From Deltaproteobacteria bacterium (GTDB lineage: Bacteria; Desulfobacterota; B13-G15; RBG-16-54-18), in NCBI GenBank assembly GCA_003646745.1, contig QMLM01000013.1, positions 1 to 15,757 on the forward strand: a DNA stretch of 15,757 bases, read 5' to 3'. A program made the position numbers and the translations under genes. The notes under the pieces are model-generated. The model was not told where the DNA came from. It ran no database searches and worked only from the letters and a program-made list of their open reading frames with translations. Below are positions 1 through 7,446 of the stretch, piece by piece. Numbering within the stretch: the stretch's first letter is position 1; each line of letters starts with the position of its first letter.

Positions 1-1
1 C

Positions 2-115
2 TTGAAGTGGATGCTCTGTGAGGGGACCATCCTGACCCTGGGGGTGACAGAAGAGCTTATAAGTAAGACCTCAGCAGATGTCACCATTACCCTCGGATTG
101 ACTTACTCCTTTTAG
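2..115 (+). CDS. 3' end of an outer-membrane beta-barrel protein (partial)
   Basis: An open + frame enters from the left edge and stops at TAG 113-115, giving 37 residues. The last eleven residues, VTITLGLTYSF, alternate hydrophobic and polar side chains and end in Phe. This is the classic C-terminal beta-signal recognised by the BAM machinery in Gram-negative outer-membrane proteins. The rest of the gene lies outside the window, so the family cannot be named. It converges on butyrate kinase with only 14 bases between the stop codons, and I see no terminator hairpin there. The frame assignment rests on this short stretch only. It could be chance, but the barrel-strand pattern is good. Confidence 0.55.
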   Translation: MKWMLCEGTILTLGVTEELISKTSADVTITLGLTYSF

Positions 116-129
116 TCAGGATGATTTTG

Positions 130-1200
130 TCAATACTCTCTGGCCACTTCCTCACCCCGCCACACCCGCATCCCTCCTGCGGCCAGCGCCTCCAGTTCCT
201 CCTCGCCGGGATGAACCAAAAGGGGGGCGATCCAAAAGACCCTATTCCTGATCTCCTGGACCAATCGGGGGGAGTGGGCCAAATCACCTGTAAGGACGAT
301 AGCATCTACCTCTCCGTATAACACGGTTGCCATTGCCCCTATTTCCTTGGCGATCTGGTAGGTCATGGCCTCATAGATCAATCGGGCATATTCGTCCCCT
401 TTGGCGATCCGTTCCTCTACCGCTTTGGCATCTCTGGTCCCCAGATAGGATTGGAGTCCCCCCTCTCTGACCAGCTTCTCCTTTAGTTCCTCCTTTGTAT
501 ATCTCCCGGAAAAGGAGATCTCCACCAGCTCCATTGTGGGCAGGGAGCCGGCCCGCTCGGGGGTGAAGGGCCCTTCGCTCAAGCCATGGGTCCCATCTAC
601 AATCTGACCCCTCTTATGGGCCCCAATGGTAATGCCTCCACCCAGATGCACCACGATTAGATTTACCTCATGATAAGTCTTCCCCAGCTGCTGTGCTGCT
701 CGCCAGGCCACAGCCCTTTGGCTGAGGACATGCAGCGCGCTTTTTCTCTCTACTGCTCGCAGACCGGAGATCTTGGCGATGGGTTCCATCTCATCGGCTG
801 TGGGGGGATCGACCACTACGGCATCTATTCCCAACGTCTGAGCCATCTCCCCTGCGATTATCGGCCCCAAATTGGCCGAGTGATGGCCATAGCGGCCCGA
901 TCTAAGGTCATCACACATGGCTTGGGTGATCTTATAGATACCCGGATTGACCGGCCTGCTAAGGCCTCCTCGGCTTACTATAATATCTAACTCGCTCAAC
1001 TCTACGCTGTGGTTGGAAAGGATTTCCTTAATCGTCCCCGCTCGAAGCCTTAACTCCCCTTCGATACCTCGGCAGTGAGAGAGATCTTGCGATGAGTGGG
1101 TTACGGTCTCGCGGAAGACGGCTTCTTTGCCCGCAAAGAGCCCCACTTTGGTGGTAGTAGAGCCTAGGTTTATGACGAGGATGAGAGGATCTCTTTTCAT
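130..1200 (-). CDS. buk: Butyrate kinase
   Basis: Butyrate kinase of the ASKHA (acetokinase) superfamily, about 356 residues, the usual family length. It converts butyryl phosphate (or a related acyl phosphate) and ADP to the free acid and ATP in the cytoplasm. Visible motifs are the N-terminal phosphate loop NLGSTTTK (about residues 11-18), SRGGLSRP (76-83), DEMEPIA (136-142), the adenosine-loop motif HLGGGIT (185-191) and a C-terminal ALAAGGMRV stretch. The ATG at 1200 overlaps the TGA of the upstream phosphotransacylase gene as ATGA, which implies translational coupling. A TTG two codons earlier (1206) is also open, but neither start has a strong Shine-Dalgarno. It is the last gene of the iclR-synthetase-ptb-ptb-buk cluster. 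Substrate could be branched or other short-chain acyl phosphates. Confidence 0.93.
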   Translation of the reverse strand: MKRDPLILVINLGSTTTKVGLFAGKEAVFRETVTHSSQDLSHCRGIEGELRLRAGTIKEILSNHSVELSELDIIVSRGGLSRPVNPGIYKITQAMCDDLRSGRYGHHSANLGPIIAGEMAQTLGIDAVVVDPPTADEMEPIAKISGLRAVERKSALHVLSQRAVAWRAAQQLGKTYHEVNLIVVHLGGGITIGAHKRGQIVDGTHGLSEGPFTPERAGSLPTMELVEISFSGRYTKEELKEKLVREGGLQSYLGTRDAKAVEERIAKGDEYARLIYEAMTYQIAKEIGAMATVLYGEVDAIVLTGDLAHSPRLVQEIRNRVFWIAPLLVHPGEEELEALAAGGMRVWRGEEVAREY

Positions 1201-2096
1201 GACCAAGACATAAGGATGGCGAGGGTTATGCCATAGTAGATACTTTTGGTGTCGTCTACCTCGATAAAAGGAACCACCGGGAACTCCGTCCCCATAAGGG
1301 CCCCAGCCATCCTCGCCCCTCCCAAAAGGTATAGCATCTGTACCAGCGTATAGCCCGTTTCTACATCCGGGACCAGGTAAATGTCCACTTGGCCGGAGAC
1401 GGGATTGGCGATCCCCTTGTGCTGCGCAGCCTCGGCTGAGGTTGCGTTATCCATGGCCAGAGGTCCCTCGATATAGACCCTCCCGAACTGACCGCGCTGG
1501 GACATCTTGGCCAGCACTGCTGCTTCTACGGTGGAGCGCATAGCCGGGTTTACCAACTCCAGGGCAGAAAGGGCGGCTACTTTGGGCATCTGTGCGCCCA
1601 GCAGATGGGCTAGCTCCAGGGCATTATCAACGATAGCCACCTTCTCCGTGAGGTCTGGATAGTTGTTTATGTAGGTATCGGTGAACATCATCAGCCGCCC
1701 CTCTTTCAAGGAGTCAAAGAGGCTCACATAACTCATGACCCCTCGCCTGATCCCAAAGCCCTTCTCACCCAGTATCCCCCAAAGTTTCGGGTCTGTCCGC
1801 CTCCCATCCACAAAGACATGGGCCTTTCCCGACTGCACTAACTCCAGGGCACGCCTCCTTATCTTAGTGGGGTCCGATTCGGAGATAATTTCGATCCCCT
1901 CTGGTTCCATTTCCGCCTTCCTTAGACCAAGGGAGATCCTCTCCTCATCTCCCACGAGCAGGAGATCGGCTAGCCCCTCCTCTTTGATCCTTTTGGCTGC
2001 TCTCAGGACTTGATCCTCCCCTGCGTAGGATATAGCGAGGGCCCGAGTGTCCTTCTCCTTGACCTTCTCCCTTATCTGTGCAACCTTAGTGATCAA
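1197..2096 (-). CDS. ptb: Phosphate butyryltransferase family protein, active-site motifs altered
   Basis: PTA_PTB-family phosphotransacylase, 299 residues, full length. Family members swap CoA for phosphate on an acyl group, feeding the kinase encoded next. The C-terminal half is Ptb-like: KVAALSALELVNP (172-184), STVEAAVLAKMSQRGQ (188-203), GPLAMD (211-216), EAAQHKGI (222-229) and LVPDVETG (241-248). Two family motifs are changed. The lysine-glycine motif (KGxVxT) reads VDGRRTD (96-102), and the Ser-Arg of SRxDS is replaced by IEVDD (278-282). The Arg-containing loop GIRRG (115-119) is kept. The start is TTG 2096, chosen because AAGGGAAG lies at a good distance upstream and no later start suits. 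It overlaps the preceding paralogue by 11 bases. It may be a catalytically altered or heteromeric subunit. Confidence 0.85.
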   Translation of the reverse strand: MITKVAQIREKVKEKDTRALAISYAGEDQVLRAAKRIKEEGLADLLLVGDEERISLGLRKAEMEPEGIEIISESDPTKIRRRALELVQSGKAHVFVDGRRTDPKLWGILGEKGFGIRRGVMSYVSLFDSLKEGRLMMFTDTYINNYPDLTEKVAIVDNALELAHLLGAQMPKVAALSALELVNPAMRSTVEAAVLAKMSQRGQFGRVYIEGPLAMDNATSAEAAQHKGIANPVSGQVDIYLVPDVETGYTLVQMLYLLGGARMAGALMGTEFPVVPFIEVDDTKSIYYGITLAILMSWS

Positions 2097-2982
2097 TTTT
2101 GTCTTCCCTTGCTACACCGGACAATAAGACACCTAAGGCAATGTTGAGCAGTCTTACCTCATGGTCATCGGAGCGGGAGGGGGTCAGGGCGATAATCCCA
2201 GCTCCCACGGTGACACATTGCCTTTTGCCTATCCCGAGATGGTCGATGGCCTTGACCAAAATATTGCCCGCCTCGATTTGTGGCACAAGGAGGATGTCGG
2301 GAAACCCCTTGCTGGGATGATTTAGGAGGTCCACTAGGTTATGGAAGTCCTCTATTGTGCACTCCCCTAATTCCCCTCCTTTCGCCATCTCCTTGATGAT
2401 CAGGGCTTCTTGCAAAGAGGGGAGTCCTTGATCGATGGCCCTGGCCCCGGAGAGGATCATGACCCTAGGAGACTGATATCCTACCTTTTGTAACACCGCC
2501 ACAGCATTGCGGATTATCTTGACCTTTGTGTCAAGATCAGGGGCGATGTTCACCCCAGGATCGGTGATAACAAAGAGATGATCCACACCTGCGACCTCGT
2601 GAAAGCAAAGGGTGGAGGGGACCAAAGAGATATCGAGGCTCGATGTTACCTTGATCAGAGAACGATAAAGGTAGGTAGTGATAACGTTTCCCTTGATGAT
2701 GAAATCGGCTTTCCCTTCCATCACCAGCCTTACACAAAGATCAGACGCCTCCTGGGGGTCCTTCTGTTGGATGATCTGCAGGCCGTTGCCGCTCAGACCT
2801 ACCTCCCGGAGCTGGGATTTAATTTTCTCCCTATCGCCGATAAGCAACGGCTCTATATAACCCCTGCTAGTCGCCTCAGCAATGGAGAGGATTACATCTT
2901 CCTCATGGGGGTAAAAGATGGCTCCCCTCTTGGGCCCCAAATCCTCTGCCCTCTTTATAACCTCCTCAAAGTTCCTTATCAT
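2086..2982 (-). CDS. Phosphotransacylase paralogue (phosphate acetyl/butyryltransferase family)
   Basis: Second PTA_PTB-family protein, 298 residues, directly upstream of the first. It keeps GKADFIIKGNVITT (90-103), TDPGVNIAPDL (140-150), LVPQIEAGN (232-240) and the Ser-Arg motif SRSDD (269-273), which holds the catalytic Ser/Arg pair known from phosphotransacetylase. It lacks what its neighbour has: the GLRTG loop reads SLDIS (115-119), and the GPLAxD...EAAxHKG segment is missing and about ten residues shorter (around 208-228). ATG 2982 is preceded by AAGGA. The gene overlaps the synthetase gene upstream by 17 bases and the next ptb by 11. The exact acyl substrate cannot be told. It may work with the neighbouring paralogue. 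Confidence 0.82.
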   Translation of the reverse strand: MIRNFEEVIKRAEDLGPKRGAIFYPHEEDVILSIAEATSRGYIEPLLIGDREKIKSQLREVGLSGNGLQIIQQKDPQEASDLCVRLVMEGKADFIIKGNVITTYLYRSLIKVTSSLDISLVPSTLCFHEVAGVDHLFVITDPGVNIAPDLDTKVKIIRNAVAVLQKVGYQSPRVMILSGARAIDQGLPSLQEALIIKEMAKGGELGECTIEDFHNLVDLLNHPSKGFPDILLVPQIEAGNILVKAIDHLGIGKRQCVTVGAGIIALTPSRSDDHEVRLLNIALGVLLSGVAREDKIDH

Positions 2983-5065
2983 CGGTGATGATCCTTGCGT
3001 CGACCACCATTCCCCCTTCCCCCTCCCTAAAGAGGAAAAGGGGGTTAAGATCTATCCCCTTGATCTGAGGAAAGTCGATCATCAACTGTGCGAGTCGCAG
3101 CAGAGCCTCTTTGAGGAAAGAAAGATCAAGTGCAGGATTTCCCCTCGCCCCCTGCAGTAGGGGGTACCCCCTTAGCTCAGAGATCATCCCCTCTGCCTCT
3201 TTCTCCGATATGGGCAGAACACGCAATACGGTATCCCCCAAGACCTCGGCGTATATCCCCCCAAAACCAAGGAGCAATATAGGGCCGAAACCTTCATCCA
3301 CCTTCCCCCCAAGTATCAATTCTGTCCCTCTCTGCGCAAATTCCTGGAGCAATATTCCCCCTTTATTGTCCCATTTTTCTGATACTTTGATTAATTGATT
3401 AAATTTCTCCTCTAGCTCCTTCTGATTCCTGACGTTCAAGATTACAGTGCCCATGTCTGTCTTGTGAAAGGTACTTGGCCCATTTACCTTTAGGGCCAAG
3501 GGATAGCCCATCTGCTCGGCCCGGGTCCGGGCTTCATCTAGGTCATGACAAGGAAAATAGAAGGCCGTTTTTATCCCAGCAGCGGCTACAATATCTAAGG
3601 CCTCATGGAGTAGAAGGGGCCTTTTCTGTGTTAAGGCCCTTTGGATGATCTGGAAGATCCCGTCTCTGTCTAAGGGGAAAGCAGCAGGAGGTTTCTCTAA
3701 CTCTATTTCTTTAGAGCGTTGATAATGATCCCTCGATACGGCAAGTGCTGGTAGGGCCTCCCCAGGCTCGCTGAACATAGGGTAGTCCACGGACTTTTTG
3801 ACAAAGGCGATGCTTTGCTCATCGGAGAGGAAGCAGAGCGCAATGGGCTTTTGGTATCTGTTTGCTAGCTCATTGAAGGCCTTCCCTAAATTTATCGATT
3901 CCTCCGTCTCCAAACCAGGGGCTGCGGCGTGTTGGAAGAGTATCCCATCCACCCCCTCCTCTTTCAAGACTTCCTCGGTAATTTTGGTGTAGAAGTTGAA
4001 GTCGAACAGATCACCCACATCGAGTGGGTTGGTAGGAGTTATTACTTTGGCCCGGAAGGCCTTCTGTACCCGGCGCAGGAAGTCCCCCGGGAGAGGATAA
4101 AGCTGAAATCCGTACTCCTCTGCAAAATCTGAGGCCGATATGGCTATCCCCCCAGAGCGGGAGATGACCACCAAGTTGTTTCCCCTCATGGGAGGAATGC
4201 TGAAGACCTTTACAAAGTTGACCACCTCCCGATAATCTCGGGCCCTGACGATGCCCGCCTCTCTTAAGGCGGCATCTACGACTTTATCATCGGTGGCCAA
4301 GGCGGCGGTGTGAAACCTGGCGATCTGGGTGCTGGATGGATAGATATTGACCTTTTGAACGATGATGGGTTTTTTCGTTCTCTTGGCTATCTCCATTAGT
4401 CTCCTGCCATGGCTGATACTCTCCAGATAGAGGATGATGATCTGCGTCTCTTCATCCTGCACTAGATAGGTGAGGTAGTCTATTTCGTTTAGATCCAACT
4501 TGTTTCCCATACTCACCACTTTGCTCACACCGATGTTGCTGCTAGCCAGCAGATTGATCAGAGCAAAGACCACCCCCCCACTCTGAGAGATAATCCCCAC
4601 CTTTCCCTCTCGTAAGGCCTCTCTGCGCAAGGGGAAGAAGGGTGTGACAAAGCCATTGCCCATGTTAATGATCCCAATTCCATTGGGGCCGATCAAACGG
4701 ACCCCCCATCTCCTGGCTACCTGCAGCAGCTCCTCCTCCAGCTTTCTTCCCTCTTGAGAATACTCCCCAAATCCCCCGGTCTCCACGATAACCCACTTAA
4801 TCCCCTTACGACCGCACCCATCGACTATGGCAGGGACGGTGGCAGCTGGGGTGAGAATGACCGCTATATCTATCCCCTCAGGGAGCTCTTCCACCGAAGT
4901 CAATACCTTCCTGCCGAAAACCACACCACCACCGCGCCCCACCGTGAAGACCTCGCCATCGAAATGAAAACGGAAGAGGTTCTCCACGATGTTTCTGCCC
5001 ATGTTCTGCCTTCTCTGGGATACCCCGATTACCGCCACCCGCTCAGGGTAAAAAAGCCTGTGCAT
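2966..5065 (-). CDS. ADP-forming acyl-CoA synthetase (acetate--CoA ligase type), fused alpha-beta
   Basis: Single-chain NDP-forming acyl-CoA synthetase, 699 residues. It interconverts acyl-CoA + ADP + Pi with acid + CoA + ATP through phosphohistidine intermediates. Domain order: CoA-binding Rossmann domain (about 1-130, starting FYPERVAVIGVS), succinyl-CoA-synthetase-like domains (about 150-450; SQSGG at 160-164, GPNGIG at 126-131, TNPLDVGD at 345-352), then an ATP-grasp beta domain (about 475-695). The alpha active-site His is likely H252 in RFHTAALA, with E215 in YLES as its partner. The second, beta-side His is H534 in FHKTDMG. ATG 5065 has AGGGGAA upstream. It starts 16 bases after iclR, so the two are probably co-transcribed. 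Substrate may be acetate, propionate, butyrate or an aryl acid. Confidence 0.9.
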   Translation of the reverse strand: MHRLFYPERVAVIGVSQRRQNMGRNIVENLFRFHFDGEVFTVGRGGGVVFGRKVLTSVEELPEGIDIAVILTPAATVPAIVDGCGRKGIKWVIVETGGFGEYSQEGRKLEEELLQVARRWGVRLIGPNGIGIINMGNGFVTPFFPLRREALREGKVGIISQSGGVVFALINLLASSNIGVSKVVSMGNKLDLNEIDYLTYLVQDEETQIIILYLESISHGRRLMEIAKRTKKPIIVQKVNIYPSSTQIARFHTAALATDDKVVDAALREAGIVRARDYREVVNFVKVFSIPPMRGNNLVVISRSGGIAISASDFAEEYGFQLYPLPGDFLRRVQKAFRAKVITPTNPLDVGDLFDFNFYTKITEEVLKEEGVDGILFQHAAAPGLETEESINLGKAFNELANRYQKPIALCFLSDEQSIAFVKKSVDYPMFSEPGEALPALAVSRDHYQRSKEIELEKPPAAFPLDRDGIFQIIQRALTQKRPLLLHEALDIVAAAGIKTAFYFPCHDLDEARTRAEQMGYPLALKVNGPSTFHKTDMGTVILNVRNQKELEEKFNQLIKVSEKWDNKGGILLQEFAQRGTELILGGKVDEGFGPILLLGFGGIYAEVLGDTVLRVLPISEKEAEGMISELRGYPLLQGARGNPALDLSFLKEALLRLAQLMIDFPQIKGIDLNPLFLFREGEGGMVVDARIITDDKEL

Positions 5066-5081
5066 CTGTTCCCCTATATGT

Positions 5082-5897
5082 CTATACCTCGGCCCCGATC
5101 CGCTCAGAAAGCTCCCTGGCCCTCAGGCGCACCATCTCCCCTATTTCATCCCTCCTGCGGTGATCTATCCTGAAGATGGGGCCGGCCACGCTCAAACAGC
5201 CGATCACCTTGTTTTCGCGATCGAAAATTGGCGAGGCTACCCGCCTAAGCCCTAACCTTAATTCCTGGTCTTCAAAGGCATAACCCCTCGCCTTAACCCC
5301 TTCTAAGTCTTCTTCCAACTTCTCCATCTCCGTGATGGTATAGTCGGTGATCTTCGGCAGACCTATCTTTTCCAAGACCTTTCTCCTCTTCTCGGGGTTC
5401 ATATAGGCCAAATAGACCTTCCCCACCGCATTGGCGTGAAAATATGGATAGGCGCTGCCAATGTGTTGATAGAGCCTTATCCCTTCTGGGCTTTCGATTT
5501 GATCGATCAAGATCAACTGATCTCTATCCAGGGTGGATAGCTCCACCGTCTCCCTGGTGCACCGCGAAAGTTCCATCATCGCTTCCCTGGCCAGATTTCT
5601 GAGCTCAATTCTACCCAGAACAGTATTGCCAATACGTATTATCTTTAGGCCTAATCTATACTTTTTCGTCGCCTCATTCCGAACGATAAACCCCTTATGC
5701 GTCAATGTGCGCAATATCCTCAAGAGGGAGGGTTTAGGAATCTCCAGTCTGCGGGCGATTTCCACAAAGCCGAGGTCACACTCGGCCGCGGCCAATAGAT
5801 CGAGGACATCAAGTCCCCTACTCAGGGCAGGAATTACTTCCTTTCGATGCTCATTTAGTTTCATATTTGGAACCTTTGGTTCTATATAAGAATACAA
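5082..5897 (-). CDS. IclR-family transcriptional regulator
   Basis: IclR-type regulator, up to 271 residues: an N-terminal winged helix (about 24-85; ALSRGLDVLDLL, then IPKPSLLRILRTL as recognition-helix region) and a C-terminal GAF-like effector domain (about 100-260; YFHANAVGKVYLAY, RGYAFEDQEL and IGCLSVAGPIFR are typical). Family members bind palindromic operators and respond to small aromatic or short-chain acids. It is the first gene of the minus-strand cluster and divergent from a second acyl-CoA synthetase, so it probably controls both. Start is uncertain: TTG 5897 has GGTGAGG five bases upstream, whereas ATG 5864 (12th codon) has only a weak AAGG. The effector is likely an acid or acyl-CoA handled by the neighbours (inference). 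Confidence 0.92.
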   Translation of the reverse strand: MYSYIEPKVPNMKLNEHRKEVIPALSRGLDVLDLLAAAECDLGFVEIARRLEIPKPSLLRILRTLTHKGFIVRNEATKKYRLGLKIIRIGNTVLGRIELRNLAREAMMELSRCTRETVELSTLDRDQLILIDQIESPEGIRLYQHIGSAYPYFHANAVGKVYLAYMNPEKRRKVLEKIGLPKITDYTITEMEKLEEDLEGVKARGYAFEDQELRLGLRRVASPIFDRENKVIGCLSVAGPIFRIDHRRRDEIGEMVRLRARELSERIGAEV

Positions 5898-5930
5898 TTA
5901 CCTCACCTTGACCTCTATTGTCAACCCCGG

Positions 5931-5951
5931 TTCATGGGTTTGATCCGTGAA
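5931..5951. promoter_or_regulatory. Candidate IclR operator (imperfect inverted repeat)
   Basis: Half-sites TTCATGGGT (5931-5939) and ATCCGTGAA (5943-5951) are reverse complements at 7 of 9 positions across a 3-base spacer. The dyad is centred in the first half of the divergent region, close to iclR. IclR-family proteins usually bind such dyads next to their own gene. The assignment is by position and symmetry only. Confidence 0.35.
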
Positions 5952-6035
5952 AAATATTTTATGGTAAACAATGCTTGACTTTTTAAGAGATTTTTGTAAG
6001 TTGGGGGGATTGTAAGCAGTGCTGATGTGTGGTGA

Positions 6036-6043
6036 TAAGGAGG
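6036..6043 (+). promoter_or_regulatory. Ribosome binding site that fixes the start of the alpha subunit
   Basis: TAAGGAGG, near-perfect Shine-Dalgarno, lies 9 bases before ATG 6053. An in-frame GTG at 6029 is upstream of this site and lacks its own, so ATG 6053 is the real start. Confidence 0.8.
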
Positions 6044-6052
6044 AAAAGGGGG

Positions 6053-7444
6053 ATGGAGTATCTTGCCAAATTGCCCAGGGTCTTTTGTCCTGAATCGGTG
6101 GTAGTAGTTGGGGCATCTACAAACCCGGACAAATTGGGCTACCATGTGATGAAGAGTTTGGTAAAGGGTGGGTATCCAGGGCGAATCTTCCCCGTAAACC
6201 CCAGGGCCGCTAAGATATGGGACCTACCTGCCTTTGCTAGCGTTGATGAGGTGCCTGGGAAAGTGGATCTGGCTATTGTGGTGGTTCCGGCGCAGGCGGT
6301 GTTGGGGGTGGTGGAGGAATGTCACAGAAAAGGGGTGCAGGGGGTTATTTTGATCACCGCTGGCTTCAGAGAGATAGAGGACCCTGCTGGGTCAACCCTC
6401 CAAGAGCAGTTACGACAGATGGCTAGCGGTTGGTCGCTGCCCATCATCGGCCCCAATACCTTTGGTTTTGTAAACTTGAAGGTATCTCTCAACGCCTCCT
6501 TTACTTCGGAGTTCTCGCTGCTGCCCCAAGGTGGCATTGCTTTGGTGAGCCAAAGCGGCGGGTTCTGTCATCTATCAGGCTTTCGCGCCATTGAGGAGAA
6601 TGTCGGTTTTTCCAAGGTGGTCGGTCTGGGGAACCGATGTAATATAGACTTTCCCGATATCCTCCCCTACCTTGCCGATGACCCTGACACCAGGGTCATT
6701 GCCCTCTACATAGAGGGAATGGATGAACCTCGTCGCCTCGTGGAAGTCGCCAAGCAGATGATGGGGCGTAAACCCATTGTCGCCTATAAGGCGGGCAGAG
6801 GGCAAAGCGGGAACAGTGCCAGCAAGTTCCATACCGGTTCCTTGGCTGGGCGCTATGAGATCTATCGAGGGGCCTTCCGTCAGGGGGGTATCTTGGAGGT
6901 GGGGCAGACAGAGGAGCTGTTGGATGTGGCCAAGGCCCTGGACTGCCTCCCCAAACTGAGGGGAAATAGGGTGGCCGTGCTCTCCAGTCAGGCAGGACCA
7001 GGGATGATCGCCTGCGATGTTTGTGAGTCCAATGGTTTGCAGCTGGTTGGTTTTTCTCCGGCTACCCAGCAGAGGATAAATGAATTGCTTCCTCCTTTGG
7101 CCATCAGGACTAATCCGGTGGATATGGGACCGGCCTGGTATAACCCGGGGGCGATCGTTGGGATTATGGAGGCGGTACTCGATGATCCCAATGTCGATGG
7201 GGTGATCTTTTTAGCCATGTACGCCTCGGCCAATATTGCCTTGGCAGGAAAGATGAGGGAGTATTTTGAGGGGAGGGAGCCTTTGAGTAAACCCCTCGTC
7301 GCCTGTTTTTCCGCCCCGCCTGAGATATGGTGGGAGGACATCCGGGCTATGGATAGAAAGAAGGGGGTTGTGGTTTTACCTACGCCTGAGCGGGCGGCAA
7401 AGACCATGGCCGCCCTCTGGAGGGCGTCACTTTCCGGAGGGTAA
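6053..7444 (+). CDS. ADP-forming acyl-CoA synthetase, alpha subunit (CoA-binding)
   Basis: Alpha subunit of a two-subunit NDP-forming acyl-CoA synthetase, about 463 residues from ATG 6053. An N-terminal CoA-binding Rossmann domain (FCPESVVVVGAS, 11-22; IFPVNP, 45-50) is followed by succinyl-CoA-synthetase-like domains (IIGPNTFGFVN 131-141, VSQSGG 165-170, TNPVDMGP near residue 350). The phosphohistidine is likely H260 in SKFHTGSLAG, with E221 in YIEG as its partner. With the beta subunit it makes or consumes acyl-CoA coupled to ATP. Its stop is two bases before the beta-subunit ATG. It is a paralogue of the alpha half of the fused synthetase across the iclR promoter region and is closer to the common family pattern around the His. 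Substrate unknown. Confidence 0.9.
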   Translation: MEYLAKLPRVFCPESVVVVGASTNPDKLGYHVMKSLVKGGYPGRIFPVNPRAAKIWDLPAFASVDEVPGKVDLAIVVVPAQAVLGVVEECHRKGVQGVILITAGFREIEDPAGSTLQEQLRQMASGWSLPIIGPNTFGFVNLKVSLNASFTSEFSLLPQGGIALVSQSGGFCHLSGFRAIEENVGFSKVVGLGNRCNIDFPDILPYLADDPDTRVIALYIEGMDEPRRLVEVAKQMMGRKPIVAYKAGRGQSGNSASKFHTGSLAGRYEIYRGAFRQGGILEVGQTEELLDVAKALDCLPKLRGNRVAVLSSQAGPGMIACDVCESNGLQLVGFSPATQQRINELLPPLAIRTNPVDMGPAWYNPGAIVGIMEAVLDDPNVDGVIFLAMYASANIALAGKMREYFEGREPLSKPLVACFSAPPEIWWEDIRAMDRKKGVVVLPTPERAAKTMAALWRASLSGG

Positions 7445-7446
7445 AT

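Larger units (their letters stand above)
5898..6052. promoter_or_regulatory. Divergent intergenic region between iclR and the split acyl-CoA synthetase
   Basis: This 155-base AT-richer stretch separates divergent genes and must hold promoters for both. A TTGACA lies on the minus strand at 5924-5919 facing iclR, and a TTGACT on the plus strand at 5975-5980 facing the synthetase. Neither has a convincing -10 at 16-18 bases. Also present are a perfect 10-base palindrome AAAATATTTT (5951-5960), a short inverted repeat TTGAC/GTCAA (5908-5912 and 5920-5924), and a TTGTAAG direct repeat (5994-6000 and 6010-6016). Confidence 0.55.

Noticed and set aside
2578..2988. Plus-strand open frame of 136 codons opposite a phosphotransacylase
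   Set aside because: It is antisense to a motif-rich gene and its translation has no recognisable pattern.
4754..5173. Plus-strand open frame of 139 codons across the synthetase/iclR junction
   Set aside because: It is antisense to two clear genes, and its Pro/His-rich translation looks non-coding.
5963..5974. Possible sigma-54 promoter (GG...GC pair) upstream of the alpha subunit
   Set aside because: The spacing between GG and GC is 8 rather than 10 bases and the flanking consensus is absent.
5994..6016. TTGTAAG direct repeat with a 16-base period
   Set aside because: Two 7-base copies in an AT-rich leader are not enough to call a binding site; mentioned only within the intergenic entry.
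5898..6145. Minus-strand open frames of about 72-74 codons in the divergent region
   Set aside because: They overlap the start of the alpha-subunit gene and the regulatory region, have Pro/Ser-rich junk-like composition and no good start site.
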